Of a DNA stretch of 64,000 bases, positions 63,301 through 64,000 are shown piece by piece. The stretch's first letter is position 1. Each line of letters begins with the position of its first letter. The DNA is from Branchiostoma lanceolatum (lineage: Eukaryota; Chordata; Leptocardii; Amphioxiformes; Branchiostomatidae). Under the pieces are notes generated by a model, which saw only the letters and a program-made list of their open reading frames with translations, did not search any database and was not told the DNA's origin. Made by a program: the position numbers and the translations under genes. The DNA lies in the NCBI RefSeq assembly GCF_035083965.1, contig NC_089723.1:18813489-18877488 (forward strand). Reading direction: 5' to 3'.

Positions 63301-64000
63301 CTCTAGGACATGTTAATTGAATACTACCATAAAAGGTGGCAATTTCACTTGACAGGCAAGGCTGGAGAGAAATGGCAAAGTTGGACAGACATAGGCATTA
63401 GATAACAGTTCATCTTCTGGTATAGAATTGAATACTAGGTATTATCTTGCTTTACTGTGTACAAAAATGTACTTTTCTAAACCTTTTGATTCCTGACTAT
63501 ATGTCTCACACTGTTGACATTTGTGATTCTGTCCCCAGACCATTTTCCAGGAAGAAGTCCATTGTGATCACCCAGCAGCTGGAGGATGATGCAGCAGTCA
63601 AGCTGATGAAGAACATGTATGTGTGTATGGGAGAGGCCTCCACCACACAGACTAAACAGTGGATCTCTACTGCCAGACAGGTAGGTCTGTGTGTGTACGT
63701 ATGTATGTGTGTGTGTATGTGTGCATATATGATTCTGTGTGTGTGTATGTGTTTCTGTGTGTGTGTGTGTGTCTATATGTGTGTTTCTGTGTGTGTTTTT
63801 GTGTGTGTCTCTGTGTGTACCATTTTTGAAATTGATTAGGTCTGTTGAAAAAGTAAAAAATCTTCATACAGAATTGTTGTCATCATGTGCCTTCACGATA
63901 AATGATACCATTTTCTGTGATTTTTTCAGGCCAACCAGCTCCAGACTACCTTAACCACAAAGTCCCGCATGTCCAGTGGAATCGGCAGTGACCCGTTTGG
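54385..64000 (+). CDS. RGS22: RGS22 (regulator of G-protein signalling 22), N-terminal part, runs off the window
   Basis: Exons: 54385-54409, 55182-55210, 61018-61080, 61978-62205, 62671-62828, 63539-63680 and 63930-64000 (incomplete). All junctions are GT-AG and keep frame. The protein begins MPERKLTVEPPEIRHEDL, then EDYLATDDLFVDYFNKFLSL, TFPEPLRFN, GIQWIKQQRLPAFLQSDLYL, EYRLAKLLQQ and MKNMYVCMGEASTTQTKQW. This aligns throughout with the N-terminus of vertebrate RGS22 (which starts MPEKRLTxEPP), including the degenerate first RGS-like domain. The catalytic RGS domains lie outside the window. Vertebrate RGS22 is testis/ciliated-cell enriched and binds G-alpha subunits (family knowledge). Intron 2 is 5.8 kb and carries a SINE; the others are 249-897 bp. 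Coding starts with two exons of 25 and 29 nt. A short open frame precedes the ATG in the same exon, so the 5' UTR is not defined. Confidence 0.93.
56834..57316 (+). CDS. Doubtful 160-codon ORF with one membrane-like segment inside RGS22 intron 2
   Basis: Open from ATG 56834 to a stop at 57314-57316 in otherwise AT-rich intron DNA, in the same orientation as RGS22. The C-terminal third has a strongly hydrophobic stretch (GFVIVVMVALSGYLLVLLVI). No family is recognised. It could be a nested gene, a decayed mobile-element ORF or chance. The lack of neighbouring exon signals keeps confidence low. Confidence 0.15.
   Translation: MVCFNSNINDTTIMVHSKTPSSLKIYVDMYFCLGHVTFNPNVIEPFSQGLLYVYRAEIQFQFSFHGISQTTYVSCKDYVSQSVSCTWLVGLVSCPVFERNFSDSEGFVQDEALAGFVIVVMVALSGYLLVLLVILDHLFLRALYKSLCRLSTCYLTLLHS
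60040..60305 (+). mobile_element. tRNA-derived SINE in RGS22 intron 2
   Basis: A pol III box A (TGGCGGAGTGG, 60058-60068) and box B (GGTTTCATTCC, 60090-60100) are spaced as in tRNA. They are followed by a conserved body with CCTTGGGAAAGGCACTTAAC and CACCCAGGTGTAAAAATGGG, found in widespread invertebrate and fish SINEs, and a tail of TTTTACC repeats. The tRNA head is degenerate, so it is not a functional tRNA. Confidence 0.7.
63684..63822. repeat. (TG)n-rich tract in RGS22 intron 6
   Basis: GTGTGTATGTGTGTG and TTTCTGTGTGTG units fill about half of the 249-bp intron between exons 6 and 7. Confidence 0.9.

Noticed and set aside
1..64000. CRISPR arrays, bacterial operons, integrated viral genes
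   Set aside because: No regular spacer arrays, polycistronic layout or viral replication/structural frames were seen; the window is animal nuclear DNA.

Overview
The window is eukaryotic DNA, most likely from a cephalochordate (amphioxus, Branchiostoma-type). Genes are sparse and built from exons with GT-AG introns. The two recognisable genes, SoxC and RGS22, are chordate-like orthologues. Intergenic DNA is full of short foldback (MITE-like) elements, microsatellites and a tRNA-derived SINE. The organism call is an inference from gene content and architecture, not from a database search.

Layout: (1) Bases 1-16.9 kb contain no gene I can support. They hold microsatellites, a 410-bp polypyrimidine tract, two TIR foldback types, repeated copies of CACGCGAC (a Hairy/E(spl) class-C type site) and a dense CAGGTG E-box cluster at 8.36-9.84 kb. 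This may be the regulatory domain of the next gene. (2) 17.3-19.3 kb (+) is SoxC, an HMG-box factor of 389 aa in two coding exons. The single intron falls exactly at the end of the HMG box, and the putative 3' UTR carries eight Pumilio-core motifs. (3) 19.4-42.9 kb has no supported gene. It includes a second copy of the TAGCC foldback, a GACA microsatellite and a 1.2-1.3 kb tandem duplication at about 30-32.5 kb, itself made of a long-TIR element and later insertions. (4) 42.9-46.0 kb (+) is a five-exon gene for a 544-aa, mostly disordered, charged protein that I do not recognise. (5) 47.3-49.15 kb (-) is a convergent two-exon gene for a 365-aa multi-pass membrane protein. Its 27-nt first coding exon completes a signal peptide and sits behind a well-spaced TATA/Inr promoter. 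(6) 49.2-54.4 kb is repeat-rich: a 693-bp palindrome with a TA-flanked element nested at its centre, a MULE-like MITE, two small foldbacks and a 22/20-bp minisatellite. (7) 54.4 kb to the end (+) is the 5' part of RGS22: six complete coding exons plus the start of a seventh, with a 5.8-kb second intron containing a SINE.

I see no operon-like cooperation. SoxC is a developmental transcription factor, and RGS22 is a ciliated-cell/testis-associated RGS-domain protein in vertebrates. The two anonymous genes between them converge tail to tail about 1.3 kb apart. The most informative observations are the hidden signal-peptide exon with its promoter, the SoxC intron and its HMG-only retention product, the Pumilio-motif cluster, the class-C/E-box clustering upstream of SoxC, and the MITE family with shared ends, unrelated interiors and 9-bp target duplications.
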